Assembly: GCF_000710915.1 (NCBI RefSeq)
Contig: NZ_BAUA01000073.1
Coordinates: forward strand, 1-39,870
Length of the DNA stretch: 39,870 bases
Reading direction: 5' to 3'
Source of the DNA: Nocardia brasiliensis IFM 10847
Lineage (GTDB): Bacteria; Actinomycetota; Actinomycetes; Mycobacteriales; Mycobacteriaceae
The translations under genes were made by a program, and so were the position numbers. How positions within the stretch are numbered: position 1 is the first letter of the stretch; the number at the start of each line of letters is the position of its first letter. The notes under the pieces were generated by a model. The model was not told the DNA's origin. It ran no database searches and saw only the letters and a list, made by a program, of their open reading frames with translations. Shown in pieces: positions 15,999 through 24,206 of this stretch.

Positions 15999-18900
15999 AT
16001 GGGAGGTGGGCAGGGCGTCATGCTCCAGCCACAGGTTGATGCGACGGTAGACCCCCTGCTCCGCGGCACGCACACACCGCAGGCCCGGACTCTCGTCGAC
16101 ATTCTGACCGCGACGGCCCTCGCGCATCCGGACGCGCCCGCCATCGACGACGGCGAGGTGGTGCTCAGCTACCTCGAGCTCGTCGTCGAGATCGAGCAGA
16201 CCATGGCGCGCCTCGCCACCGCAGGCGTGCGACCGGGCGACCGGGTCGGGGTGCGGATGCCGTCGGGTTCCCGGCAGCTGTATCTCACCATCCTCGCGGT
16301 GCTGTACGCGGGCGCGGCCTACGTGCCGGTCGACGCCGACGACCCGGACGAGCGGGCCCAGCTGGTATTCGGCGAGGCACAGGTCACCGCGATCGTCACG
16401 GCGGCAGGCATCGAGACCACCGCCGCCGGAATCCGTGCCGCCGAAGGCAATTCGCTCGCTCCGCACGAGAGCACCCTGCCCACTCCCGCCGACGACGCGT
16501 GGATCATCTTCACCTCCGGCTCCACCGGGACGCCGAAAGGTGTTGCCGTCACACACCGTAACGCCGCCGCCTTCGTCGACGCCGAGGCGAATCTGTTCCT
16601 GCCGGACGCGCCGATCGGCCCGGGTGACCGAGTGCTCGCCGGGCTGTCCGTCGCGTTCGACGCGTCCTGCGAGGAGATGTGGCTGGCCTGGCGTAACGGC
16701 GCCTGCCTGGTGCCCGCCCCGCGCGATCTGGTGCGCACCGGCGCCGATCTCGGTCCGTGGCTGGTGCGCCGGGAGATCAGCGTGGTGTCCACCGTGCCGA
16801 CCCTGGCCGCGACGTGGCCCGCCGAAGCACTGGACGCGGTCCGGCTGCTGATCTTCGGCGGCGAGGCGGTACCACCCGAACTCGCGGAACGCCTTGCGGG
16901 CAAAGGTCATTCGGAGCGCGAGGTGTGGAACACCTACGGCCCCACCGAAGCGACCGTGGTCGCGTGTGCCGCCCTGCTCGACGGCGAGTGGCCGATCCGG
17001 ATCGGCCTGCCGCTGGACGGCTGGGACCTCGTGGTGATCGACGCCAACGGAAACCCGGTGGGCGAGGGCGAATCCGGTGAGCTGGTGATCGGCGGGGTCG
17101 GCCTGGCGCGCTACCTCGATCCGGCCAAGGACGCCGAGAAGTACGCCCCGCTGCCCTCGGTCGGCTGGGACCGCGCCTATCGCAGCGGCGATCTGGTCCG
17201 CAACGACAGCGCGGGCCTGGTGTTCCTCGGCCGCGCCGACGACCAGATCAAACTCGGCGGCCGCCGCATCGAACTCGGCGAGATCGACAACGCGCTGCAA
17301 CACCTGCCCGGCGTCACCGGCGCCGCCGCCGCGATCCGAAGCACCAAGGCGGGCAACAAGATCCTGGTCGGCTACCTCACCGGGCCCGGCCCCGACTTCG
17401 ACCTCAAAGCCGCCAGAGCCCAACTCACCGAACAGCTTCCGGCCCCGCTGGTACCCCGGCTGGCCGTGGTCGCCGAACTGCCGACCCGCACCTCCGGCAA
17501 GGTCGACCGCAACGCGCTGCCCTGGCCGCTGCCCAACAGCGCCGACGACGACGAGCACAACGATCTCACCGGCACCGCGCAGTGGGTGGCCGGACTGTGG
17601 GATTCGATCCTCGGCGGCGAAGTGGTCGATCTCGACGCCGACTTCTTCGACCTCGGCGGCGGTTCGCTGGCCGCCGCGCAGCTGGTGACCGCGCTGCGCG
17701 AACGTTATCCACAGATCACCGTCGCCGATCTCTACGACCACCCGCGCCTCGGCGCGCTGGTCGAGCTGCTGGAGCAGAGCACCCCCGCCGTCGCGGTCGA
17801 GGAGCGCGTGGTGCGCCCGACGCCGGTGCGCGCCCAGGCGATCCAGGTGCTCGCCACCGTTGCACTCACCACGCTCACCGGCCTGCAGTGGCTGACCTGG
17901 CTGGCGATCGTCGGCAATATCGCCGCCTGGTCCGGCTCACTGCCCTGGCTGCCGCAGCTGTCCTGGTGGTGGACGCTGGTCGCGTTCCTGCTCTTCATCT
18001 CCCCGATCGGCCGGATGGCGATCTGTGTGGCGGGCGCACGGGTACTGCTGCGCGGGGTGCGGCCGGGTCAGTATCCACGCGGCGGGTCGGTGCATCTGCG
18101 GCTGTGGGCCGCGGTTCGGTTGTCCGAAGCCAGCGGAGCCGAAAACCTCTCCGGCGCACCATGGATGGTGCCGTTCGCCAGGGCGCTCGGCGCGAAGATC
18201 GGCAAGGGCGTCGATCTGCACACCATTCCACCGGTCACCGGCATGCTCGAACTGGGCGACGGGTGCAGCGTGGAACCCGAGGTCGACCTGTCCGGCTATT
18301 GGATCGACGGCGACGTGGTGCACATCGGGCCGGTCGTCGTCGGCCCCGGCGCGGTGGTCGGTTCCCGCTCGATCCTGTTGCCGGGCACCAGGATCGGCAA
18401 GAACGCGGAGGTCGCGCCGGGCTCCGCGGTGTCCGGCAAGGTCAAGGCGGAGCAGGAGTGGGCGGGCTCGCCCGCCGTGAAACTCGGTAAGGCCCAGCAC
18501 CGCTGGCCCGCGCACACGCCCGACCGGGCGGCGCACTGGGTGGCCATTTTCGGCATCACCTCGATGGCCTTGGCCGCGGTGCCGATCCTCGGGCTCGGCG
18601 CGGGCGGACTGTTCATCGCCTGGTTCATCCGCGACACCCGCACGCTCGCCGGTGGCCTGGGCCGCGCCTTCGCGATCCTGCCGGTGGCGACGCTGCTCAG
18701 CCTGGCCGTGTACGCCGCGATCACCATCATCCTGGTGCGGCTGCTCAGTTTCCGCCTGCGCGAGGGCTATCACCCCGTGCGCAGCCGGACCGGCTGGCAG
18801 GTGTGGTCCACCGAACGCCTGCTCGACGCGGCCCGGACCTTCCTGTTCCCGCTGTACGCGAGCCTGCTCACGCCGATCTGGCTGCGCCTGCTCGGCGCGA

Positions 18901-19937
18901 GGATCGGCAAGAACGTGGAAGCCTCGACGGTGCTGCTGCTGCCCAAGTTCACCGTCGTCGCCGACGGCGCGTTCCTGGCCGACGACACCATGATCGCCAG
19001 TTACGAACTCGGCGGCGGCTGGCTGCGGATCGGCGAGGCCAAGGTCGGCAAGCGCGCTTTCCTCGGCAATTCCGGGATGACCGCGCCCGGTCGGCGGGTA
19101 CCGAAAAACGGTCTGGTCGCGGTGCTTTCGGCCGCGCCGTCCAAGTCCAAGGCCGGCTCGTCCTGGCTGGGCAGCCCGCCCGTCCGGTTGCGCCGCGCAC
19201 CGGAAAGCAGCGACACCGCACGCACTTTCGATCCGCCGCCACGACTGCGGGTGGCCCGCGGCATCATCGAGACCTGCCGGCTCGTCCCGGTGCTGGTGAC
19301 GTTCGCGATCGGGCTCGGCGTGCTGTTCACCCTGGCCTGGCTGGCGCACACCCTCGGCCACCTGCCCACCGCGCTGCTCAGCGGCGTGGTCCTGCTGGCC
19401 GCGGGCGCGGTCGCCGGCGCGAGTTCGGTGGTCGCGAAATGGACGCTGGTCGGCCGGATCGGGACCGAGGAGCATCCGCTGTGGAGCTCGTTCGTCTGGC
19501 GCAACGAAGTCTCCGACACCTTCGTGGAAACCGTTGCGGCGCCATGGTTCGCGCGCGCCGCGACGGGTACTCCGGTGCTGAATCTGTGGCTGCGCGGCCT
19601 CGGGGCCGAGATCGGCCGCGGGGTATGGTGCGAGTCCTATTGGCTACCGGAGGCGGACCTGGTGACACTCGGTGACGGCGCGACCGTGGAACGCGGCTGC
19701 GTCGTGCAGACCCACCTCTTCCACGACCGCATCATGTCCATGGACACCGTCACCCTCGGGGCGGGCGCCACCCTCGGTCCGCACTGTGTCGCGCTGCCCG
19801 CGTCCACCATCGGCGAGGGCGCGACCATCGGTCCCGCCTCACTGGTCATGCGCGGCGACACCGTGCCGCCGTCCACCCGCTGGTGGGGCAATCCGATCGC
19901 GCCTTGGTTCCGCGGCGACCCCGGAGCTGCCTCCTGA
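15999..19937 (+). CDS. Pls/PosA-type membrane-bound NRPS: A - T - (TM/hexapeptide-repeat)x3, predicted poly(basic amino acid) synthetase
   Basis: The 1312-residue protein has an adenylation domain at 30-510: A3 TSGSTGTPKG 172-181, A4 FDASCEE 220-226, A5 YGPTE 313-317, A10 Lys501. A carrier domain at 525-600 has Ser556 in DLGGGSL as phosphopantetheine site. The rest has about six membrane segments (near 614-644, 656-685, 845-920, 1091-1148) alternating with three left-handed beta-helix domains (733-831, 961-1061, 1201-1304). There is no ordinary condensation or thioesterase domain. This is the architecture and length of epsilon-poly-L-lysine synthetase Pls and polyornithine synthetase PosA, which polymerise one amino acid through side-chain amide bonds. 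Pocket residues aligned by hand to GrsA-Phe are D221 A222 E225 S264 I285 G287 T312 V320 V321 K501, a pattern resembling lysine codes. Start ATG has GAGG 8 nt upstream. The product is inferred. Confidence 0.88.
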   Translation: MGGGQGVMLQPQVDATVDPLLRGTHTPQARTLVDILTATALAHPDAPAIDDGEVVLSYLELVVEIEQTMARLATAGVRPGDRVGVRMPSGSRQLYLTILAVLYAGAAYVPVDADDPDERAQLVFGEAQVTAIVTAAGIETTAAGIRAAEGNSLAPHESTLPTPADDAWIIFTSGSTGTPKGVAVTHRNAAAFVDAEANLFLPDAPIGPGDRVLAGLSVAFDASCEEMWLAWRNGACLVPAPRDLVRTGADLGPWLVRREISVVSTVPTLAATWPAEALDAVRLLIFGGEAVPPELAERLAGKGHSEREVWNTYGPTEATVVACAALLDGEWPIRIGLPLDGWDLVVIDANGNPVGEGESGELVIGGVGLARYLDPAKDAEKYAPLPSVGWDRAYRSGDLVRNDSAGLVFLGRADDQIKLGGRRIELGEIDNALQHLPGVTGAAAAIRSTKAGNKILVGYLTGPGPDFDLKAARAQLTEQLPAPLVPRLAVVAELPTRTSGKVDRNALPWPLPNSADDDEHNDLTGTAQWVAGLWDSILGGEVVDLDADFFDLGGGSLAAAQLVTALRERYPQITVADLYDHPRLGALVELLEQSTPAVAVEERVVRPTPVRAQAIQVLATVALTTLTGLQWLTWLAIVGNIAAWSGSLPWLPQLSWWWTLVAFLLFISPIGRMAICVAGARVLLRGVRPGQYPRGGSVHLRLWAAVRLSEASGAENLSGAPWMVPFARALGAKIGKGVDLHTIPPVTGMLELGDGCSVEPEVDLSGYWIDGDVVHIGPVVVGPGAVVGSRSILLPGTRIGKNAEVAPGSAVSGKVKAEQEWAGSPAVKLGKAQHRWPAHTPDRAAHWVAIFGITSMALAAVPILGLGAGGLFIAWFIRDTRTLAGGLGRAFAILPVATLLSLAVYAAITIILVRLLSFRLREGYHPVRSRTGWQVWSTERLLDAARTFLFPLYASLLTPIWLRLLGARIGKNVEASTVLLLPKFTVVADGAFLADDTMIASYELGGGWLRIGEAKVGKRAFLGNSGMTAPGRRVPKNGLVAVLSAAPSKSKAGSSWLGSPPVRLRRAPESSDTARTFDPPPRLRVARGIIETCRLVPVLVTFAIGLGVLFTLAWLAHTLGHLPTALLSGVVLLAAGAVAGASSVVAKWTLVGRIGTEEHPLWSSFVWRNEVSDTFVETVAAPWFARAATGTPVLNLWLRGLGAEIGRGVWCESYWLPEADLVTLGDGATVERGCVVQTHLFHDRIMSMDTVTLGAGATLGPHCVALPASTIGEGATIGPASLVMRGDTVPPSTRWWGNPIAPWFRGDPGAAS

Positions 19938-21277
19938 TGCCGGGCAAGTTCTACGAAGAGCCCATCGATGATTACTTGCCGCAGAACGGAAATCGAGGCT
20001 ATCGGGTATCGCGGTACGAGCTGGAGCTGACCTACAAGGTCGCGAGCAATCGGTTGACCGGCCGGGCGGCCATCACGGCGGTGACCACCGCCGTACAGCC
20101 GCGGTTCGCGCTCGACCTGTCCCAGGCGCTCACCGTGACGAAGGTGTTCGTCAACGGAACCAAGGCCGCGAAGTACGTGCACCAGCGCGGCAAGCTGACG
20201 ATCACGCCCCAGCAGCGGATCCCCGCGGGCGGCGCGCTGTCGCTGGTCGTGCAGTACGGCGGCACGCCACGGCCGGTGCGCGGACCGTGGGGCGAGGTCG
20301 GCTGGGAAGAACTCACCGAGGGCGCGCTGGTCGCCAGTCAGCCCAACGGCGCCGCGTCCTGGTTTCCGTGCGACGACCACCCGAGTTCCAAAGCCAGCTA
20401 CCGGATTTCGATCACCACCGACACCCCGTACTACGCGCTGGCCAACGGCACGCTGCTGCGCAAGCAGACCAAGGCCAGCCAGACCACGTGGGTGTACGAG
20501 CAGGTGGAGCCGATGTCGAGCTATCTGGCCACCATTCAGATCGGGGCGTATCAGAAGCACCGCATCGGTGCGGCGCAGGCCGCGGTGCCGATGCAGGCCG
20601 TGGTGCCGCCGCGGCTGCGCACCAACTTCGAACACGACTTCGCCCGGCAGCCGCAGATGATGGAGCTGTTCACCGAGCGGTTCGGGCCGTACCCGTTCGA
20701 GGGTTACACCGTGGTCGTCACCGATGACGAGCTGGAGATTCCGATCGAGGCGCAGGGCATCTCGATCTTCGGCGCCAACCACTGCGACGGCAGGCGCGGC
20801 GCGGAACGACTGGTCGCGCACGAGCTGGCGCACCAGTGGTTCGGCAACAGTCTGACGATCCGGCAGTGGCGCGATATCTGGCTACACGAGGGCTTCGCCT
20901 GCTATGCCGAATGGATCTGGTCCGAAGCGGCGGGCGGCCCCACTGCCGATCAGCTCGCGCGCGGCGTCCGGCACAACCTGGCCAGGCAACCGCAGGACAT
21001 CGTCGTCGGCGACCCCGGCCCGCAGCGGATGTTCGACGACCGAGTGTACAAGCGCGGCGCCCTGACCCTGCACGCTCTGCGCTTGGAGCTGGGCAGTACC
21101 GCGTTCTTCGATCTGTTGCGCGAGTGGACCATTCGCTATCGGCACGGTTCGGTCACCACCGAGGAATTCACCGACCTGGCCGGGCATTACAGCCCGGTGC
21201 CACTGCGTCCGCTGTGGGACAGCTGGCTGAATGCCGAGCCGCTGCCGCAGCTGCCGCCCGCTCAGAACACCAGATAG
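19937..21277 (+). CDS. M1-family zinc metallopeptidase coupled to the Pls-like synthetase
   Basis: A 446-residue gluzincin peptidase. The zinc site is HELAHQW with His295, Glu296 and His299, and the third ligand Glu318 lies in LHEGFACYAEW with the canonical 18-residue spacing. The N-terminal half is the M1 beta-sandwich. The usual GxMEN exopeptidase loop is replaced by PIEAQGISIF, so substrate N-terminus binding is probably altered. The large C-terminal helical domain of PepN is absent, as in short actinobacterial M1 proteins. There is no signal peptide. The start ATG shares one base with the synthetase stop (TGATG), so translation is coupled. Epsilon-polylysine producers have zinc aminopeptidases (Pld) that remove lysines from the polymer; a similar trimming, editing or self-protection role is inferred here. 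Confidence 0.9.
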   Translation: MPGKFYEEPIDDYLPQNGNRGYRVSRYELELTYKVASNRLTGRAAITAVTTAVQPRFALDLSQALTVTKVFVNGTKAAKYVHQRGKLTITPQQRIPAGGALSLVVQYGGTPRPVRGPWGEVGWEELTEGALVASQPNGAASWFPCDDHPSSKASYRISITTDTPYYALANGTLLRKQTKASQTTWVYEQVEPMSSYLATIQIGAYQKHRIGAAQAAVPMQAVVPPRLRTNFEHDFARQPQMMELFTERFGPYPFEGYTVVVTDDELEIPIEAQGISIFGANHCDGRRGAERLVAHELAHQWFGNSLTIRQWRDIWLHEGFACYAEWIWSEAAGGPTADQLARGVRHNLARQPQDIVVGDPGPQRMFDDRVYKRGALTLHALRLELGSTAFFDLLREWTIRYRHGSVTTEEFTDLAGHYSPVPLRPLWDSWLNAEPLPQLPPAQNTR

Positions 21278-21450
21278 CGCGACGCGAGCTCCTCGACGAG
21301 CGGATCGTCGTCGGAAACGCGGTTCAACGCTTCGAGATCGGATTCGACCGAGACCTGGCGTGGGTCGTCGTGTTCGGTGTCGGGTGCGCCGTCCTCGGTC
21401 AGTTGGCGCTGTAGCTTCGCGCGGACACGGTCTTTCAGCGAGTCACTCAT
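21262..21450 (-). CDS. small acidic conserved protein of unknown function (62 aa)
   Basis: The 62-residue product begins MSDSLKDRVRAKLQRQL and ends ELASRYLVF, with an acidic middle (TEDGAPDTEHDD). It has no membrane segment, cysteine or recognisable domain, and looks like a small helical cytoplasmic protein. ATG at 21448-21450 was chosen as the only start giving a compact product. Its 3' end overlaps the 3' end of the convergent M1 peptidase gene by 16 bp. I do not recognise a function. Confidence 0.6.
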   Translation of the reverse strand: MSDSLKDRVRAKLQRQLTEDGAPDTEHDDPRQVSVESDLEALNRVSDDDPLVEELASRYLVF

Positions 21451-21505
21451 GATCTCAGCTTGCCCGGTGCCGGGCGATCGAACCACGCGCGCCGCGCCGC
21501 GCCGG

Positions 21506-21970
21506 CTAAACCGGGGTGAACCAGGTGCCCCACGGCGTATTTCGCAGCACGGTGTAGGCCGTGAGCAACGCAAAGAAGGTCCACATCGTCACGCGATTGA
21601 TCGACGGCAGCCGCATCTTCTGCCCGCGCCAGGCCTGCCAGGTCCAGTCGCCCACCCACAGCGCGAAGGCCAGCACCAAGGGAATCGCGAGCAGATTGCT
21701 GTGCAACGAGTCGAGCAGATTGCCGTCGGTGAGGTTGTGGATCGCGCGCATGCCGCCGCAGCCGGGACACCAGTACCCGGTCAGCGCGTAGACGGGGCAC
21801 ACACCATAGGAACCCTCGACGTGCGGATCCCGCACGTGCAGCAGTGCGCCGAGCCCGACACCGACGCCCGCGACCAGCAGCGGGACTCCGACGCCGCGCC
21901 AACCGGACCGGGACGGGTGCGTGGCTCCCTCATGCGCCGCCGGTTCCGGTGCGACGTGCGTGCTTTCCAC
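21506..21970 (-). CDS. DUF2752 membrane protein
   Basis: A 154-residue membrane protein with about three hydrophobic segments (near residues 22-42, 85-105 and 125-145). The hallmark DUF2752 motif is present: CPVYALTGYWCPGCGGMRA, with CPGCG resembling a metal or redox site, followed by the usual LTDGNLLDSLHSN loop. The function of the family is unknown; members occur singly in many actinobacteria. The start is uncertain. GTG at 21968-21970 gives a product beginning just before the first conserved part, and no clear ribosome site was found. It lies 55 bp upstream of the small acidic protein gene on the same strand, so both may share a transcript. Confidence 0.8.
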   Translation of the reverse strand: MESTHVAPEPAAHEGATHPSRSGWRGVGVPLLVAGVGVGLGALLHVRDPHVEGSYGVCPVYALTGYWCPGCGGMRAIHNLTDGNLLDSLHSNLLAIPLVLAFALWVGDWTWQAWRGQKMRLPSINRVTMWTFFALLTAYTVLRNTPWGTWFTPV

Positions 21971-22114
21971 AGCACCAACCGTAACCGGCGCGCGTCGGCC
22001 GCCGCCACCACGGCAATGCGTCAGGGGCAGAACGGTTCTCGGGGCCGGGTGGTTGCGATGATCACGATACGGCCGCTTCAAGATCGAATAAGTAGGACGT
22101 TTCCGCAGGTAGAG

Positions 22115-22127
22115 TAGAATTCTGCCT
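22115..22127 (+). promoter_or_regulatory. -10 element of a probable leaderless promoter
   Basis: TAGAAT at 22115-22120 is a near-consensus -10 hexamer ending exactly 7 bases before the GTG at 22128. No ribosome site intervenes, so the transcript probably begins at the start codon. Confidence 0.6.
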
Positions 22128-22424
22128 GTGGATGCCGCAGGTTCTGCCCGGCTCGACCACGGCGCGACGAGCGCCGCTCGCAGGCTCGAATTCGGGCATG
22201 TGGGGCAATGGTCGGCAGCCCGGCACCACGATCTCGACGACGACAACTGCGCTTCGATGGTCGCGGTCGAGATCGATCCCGGTGACGGATCCTCGCTCGT
22301 GGTTTTCGTCCCCGCCGACGACGGGGGTCTGCCCAGCGGCTTCCAGCCCGACGATCAGGTGTGCCTGGTGCTACCGGAGGGCATCGCCGCGATGTATCCG
22401 CCGGTCGACCCGCGGCTCGCGTAA
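22128..22424 (+). CDS. hypothetical protein, 98 aa
   Basis: A 98-residue product starting at GTG 22128 behind a near-consensus -10 hexamer, which is the main support that the gene is real. It is acidic (ARHHDLDDDNC, VEIDPGDGSS) and contains a short hydrophobic strand pattern SLVVFVPADDGG followed by DDQVCLVLPEGIAAMYP, suggesting a small beta-rich domain. It has no signal peptide or membrane segment. I do not recognise a family. Codon third positions are strongly G/C rich as in neighbouring genes. It is divergent from the DUF2752 gene across 157 bp. Confidence 0.55.
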   Translation: MDAAGSARLDHGATSAARRLEFGHVGQWSAARHHDLDDDNCASMVAVEIDPGDGSSLVVFVPADDGGLPSGFQPDDQVCLVLPEGIAAMYPPVDPRLA

Positions 22425-22590
22425 GTCGTTACGGGATCGCCACTCTCAGGGGCTAACGGCGCGGTACCGGTTGGGCGATGAACCCACTGACCACCCTCTT
22501 TTACGCGACTTTATTTGTGAAGAGAGACAGTGTCACTGCACTGGTTTACGGGTATTACTCCCGATGAGCCAGAATTTTCCGCCGCAGCGC

Positions 22591-22620
22591 GCTTGCACTA
22601 GCAAGCACTGAGCTTGCACT
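22591..22620 (+). promoter_or_regulatory. repeated GCTTGCACT element upstream of the hydrolase gene
   Basis: GCTTGC (22591-22596) and GCAAGC (22601-22606) form a 6-bp inverted repeat around ACTA. GCTTGCACT occurs twice in direct orientation (22591-22599 and 22612-22620), a period of 21 bp. The element ends 32 bp before the hydrolase start. It looks like an operator, possibly with TTGCAC serving as a -35 box. No regulator gene adjoins it. Confidence 0.5.
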
Positions 22621-22652
22621 GTACTGTGGCGGCAGACACAAAGGAGTGCTCG

Positions 22653-23705
22653 ATGCTGGTGAAGTCGATGAAGACGCTGGCGGACGCCCGAAACGGCGCG
22701 CTGACCGCCGCCTACCGTGCCGGATTGCGATCCCGCACCTTTCGCACCGCGTCCCTGAACACCCCCACCGCCCCGCACGAGGTCATCCCGGTGACCACCG
22801 TCGACGGCGCGCGACTGCGGGTGCACGCCTACGGTCCCGCCGACGGCGACGTCATCGTGCTGATCCACGGCTGGAGCTGCAGCATCGAGTACTGGAACCC
22901 GCAGATCAACGCTTTCGCGGATCACTACCGGGTGGTGTGCTACGACCAGCGCGGACACGGCGAGAGCCAGCTCGGCAAGCGGATGCCGAGCCGGGAAACC
23001 CTCGCCGACGATCTGAGCGCGGTCCTCGACGCGGTCCTGCGGCCCGGGCAGCGCGCCGTGCTCGCCGGGCACAGCATGGGCGGCATCACTATTCAGGCCT
23101 GGGCCGCGCACTACCCCGAACAGGTGCAGCGCCGCGCGGCAGCGGCCATCCTGCTGAACACCACCTCGGGCAACATCCGCTACGACACCGATCTGCTGCC
23201 GCTGCTGAACAAGCAGCTCGTCGTGCAGAACAAGCCGATCACCCTGCTCGGAGCGCCGGTGCGGATGCCGACGATCCTGTCCGAAGCGGTGCTCACCTCG
23301 CCGGTTCCGCTGCCCGGCGGCCTGCTGGCCAGTGCCATCCTGAAGGCGCGCGTGATGTGCAAGCACGCCACGGCAGACGAGGTGAATTTCTCGCTGGGCA
23401 TCGTGCGTTCCTGTCGGCCGCTCACCCGCGGCAGGCACGCCGCGGCCCTCGCCGATATCGATGTCAGTGACGCCGCCGCGCATCTCACCGTGCCCACCAC
23501 CGTCATCGCGGGTACCTACGATCACCTGCTGCCGGAACGGATGTCCCGGCGTATCGCCGACGACCTGACCCGGACCGGCCACCTCGCCGGGTACCACAGC
23601 TGGCCCACCGGACATCTCGGCAATATCGAAGCCGCCGGCAAGTTCAACGAGGTCCTCGCCGCCGTCGCCCAGCAGGCCCACCTGCCGGCCGCCGCCGCGG
23701 GCTGA
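22653..23705 (+). CDS. alpha/beta hydrolase
   Basis: A 350-residue alpha/beta-hydrolase. The oxyanion motif is HGW at 72-74, the strand-turn CYDQRGHGES is near 97-105, the nucleophile elbow GHSMGG carries Ser141, and the likely acid and base are Asp290 (AGTYDHLLPE) and His321 (TGHLGN). A cap of about 100 residues (approximately 170-270) lies between Ser and Asp, as in esterases, lipases and haloperoxidase-like enzymes. A hydrophobic-basic N-terminus (MLVKSMKTLADARNG) is not a clear signal peptide. ATG 22653 has AAGGAG 6 nt upstream, a strong site. The substrate is unknown. The repeats at 22591-22620 suggest regulated expression. Confidence 0.87.
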   Translation: MLVKSMKTLADARNGALTAAYRAGLRSRTFRTASLNTPTAPHEVIPVTTVDGARLRVHAYGPADGDVIVLIHGWSCSIEYWNPQINAFADHYRVVCYDQRGHGESQLGKRMPSRETLADDLSAVLDAVLRPGQRAVLAGHSMGGITIQAWAAHYPEQVQRRAAAAILLNTTSGNIRYDTDLLPLLNKQLVVQNKPITLLGAPVRMPTILSEAVLTSPVPLPGGLLASAILKARVMCKHATADEVNFSLGIVRSCRPLTRGRHAAALADIDVSDAAAHLTVPTTVIAGTYDHLLPERMSRRIADDLTRTGHLAGYHSWPTGHLGNIEAAGKFNEVLAAVAQQAHLPAAAAG

Positions 23706-23841
23706 CCCCGCCTGTTCTCCTGAGCCGGTCAACGGCGCCCGGCTCAGGAGCACCGATTCCCGGCGCAGCGATGAGTCCTTCGATCTCCCGGCGTCCTTAC
23801 TGCTGAACGCGTAAGCACCCCTGGGAGAAGAGGTTCAACGA

Positions 23842-24129
23842 GTGTTGATCATCGCCGGTCACGCCAGAGTCGATGCCGACCAGCGCGACGCCTACGTCGC
23901 CGCATTCCACGACATGGTCCGCCGATGTCGCGTCGCTCGCGGCTGCCTGGACATCGCCATCACCGCCGATTCGGTCGATCCGGCACGGGTGAACATCCTG
24001 GAACGCTGGGACAACCGGGAGAATCTCGAGGCCTGGCGCGCGATTTCGGACGCGCCACAGACCGGCATCCCGTTCGACGCGGACGTCATGGAATACACCG
24101 TCGGTTCGGTCCGTCCGCCGTTCGGCTGA
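23842..24129 (+). CDS. antibiotic biosynthesis monooxygenase (ABM)-domain protein
   Basis: A 95-residue ferredoxin-like alpha-beta barrel protein: LIIAGHARVDADQRDAYVAA, then RGCLDIAITADSVDPARVNI and LERWDNRENLEAWRAI, the strand-helix pattern of ABM/YgiN quinol monooxygenase proteins. These dimers act as cofactor-less oxygenases on quinols and polyketides, or have lost enzymatic function. GTG 23842-23844 has AGAGG 8 nt upstream. It is followed on the same strand by a SnoaL-like gene after 77 bp. That neighbour has its own promoter region with an inverted repeat, so the two are probably separate units, although both folds often work on aromatic polyketides. Confidence 0.82.
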   Translation: MLIIAGHARVDADQRDAYVAAFHDMVRRCRVARGCLDIAITADSVDPARVNILERWDNRENLEAWRAISDAPQTGIPFDADVMEYTVGSVRPPFG

Positions 24130-24163
24130 GGTGCGCCGATCCGGGATCGGCCGTGATCTGTAC

Positions 24164-24195
24164 AACAATAAGTACGATCGTTCGCCCTTATTGTT
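24164..24195. promoter_or_regulatory. 32-bp inverted repeat (operator) before the SnoaL-like gene
   Basis: AACAATAAG (24164-24172) and CTTATTGTT (24187-24195) are perfect 9-bp arms around 14 bp that include CGATCG. A TAGCCT -10-like hexamer (24195-24200) begins at the right arm and ends 6 bases before the ATG at 24207. A repressor bound here would cover the promoter. The A/T-rich arms stand out in this GC-rich setting and suit a TetR-type protein, whose gene is not nearby. Confidence 0.75.
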
Positions 24196-24206
24196 AGCCT
24201 GAGGGC

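Noticed and set aside
14859..17741. Minus-strand open frame of 960 codons across the LysE and NRPS genes
   Set aside because: It is the mirror of well-supported plus-strand genes, low-complexity in composition and spans two promoters.
17937..19475. Minus-strand open frame of 512 codons within the Pls-like gene
   Set aside because: Antisense shadow of hexapeptide-repeat and membrane segments that are clearly coding on the plus strand.
219..21277. One natural-product cluster spanning the SARP-type regulator to the Pls-like synthetase
   Set aside because: The intervening 12 kb are unrelated genes on both strands with their own operators and terminators; nothing ties them into one pathway.
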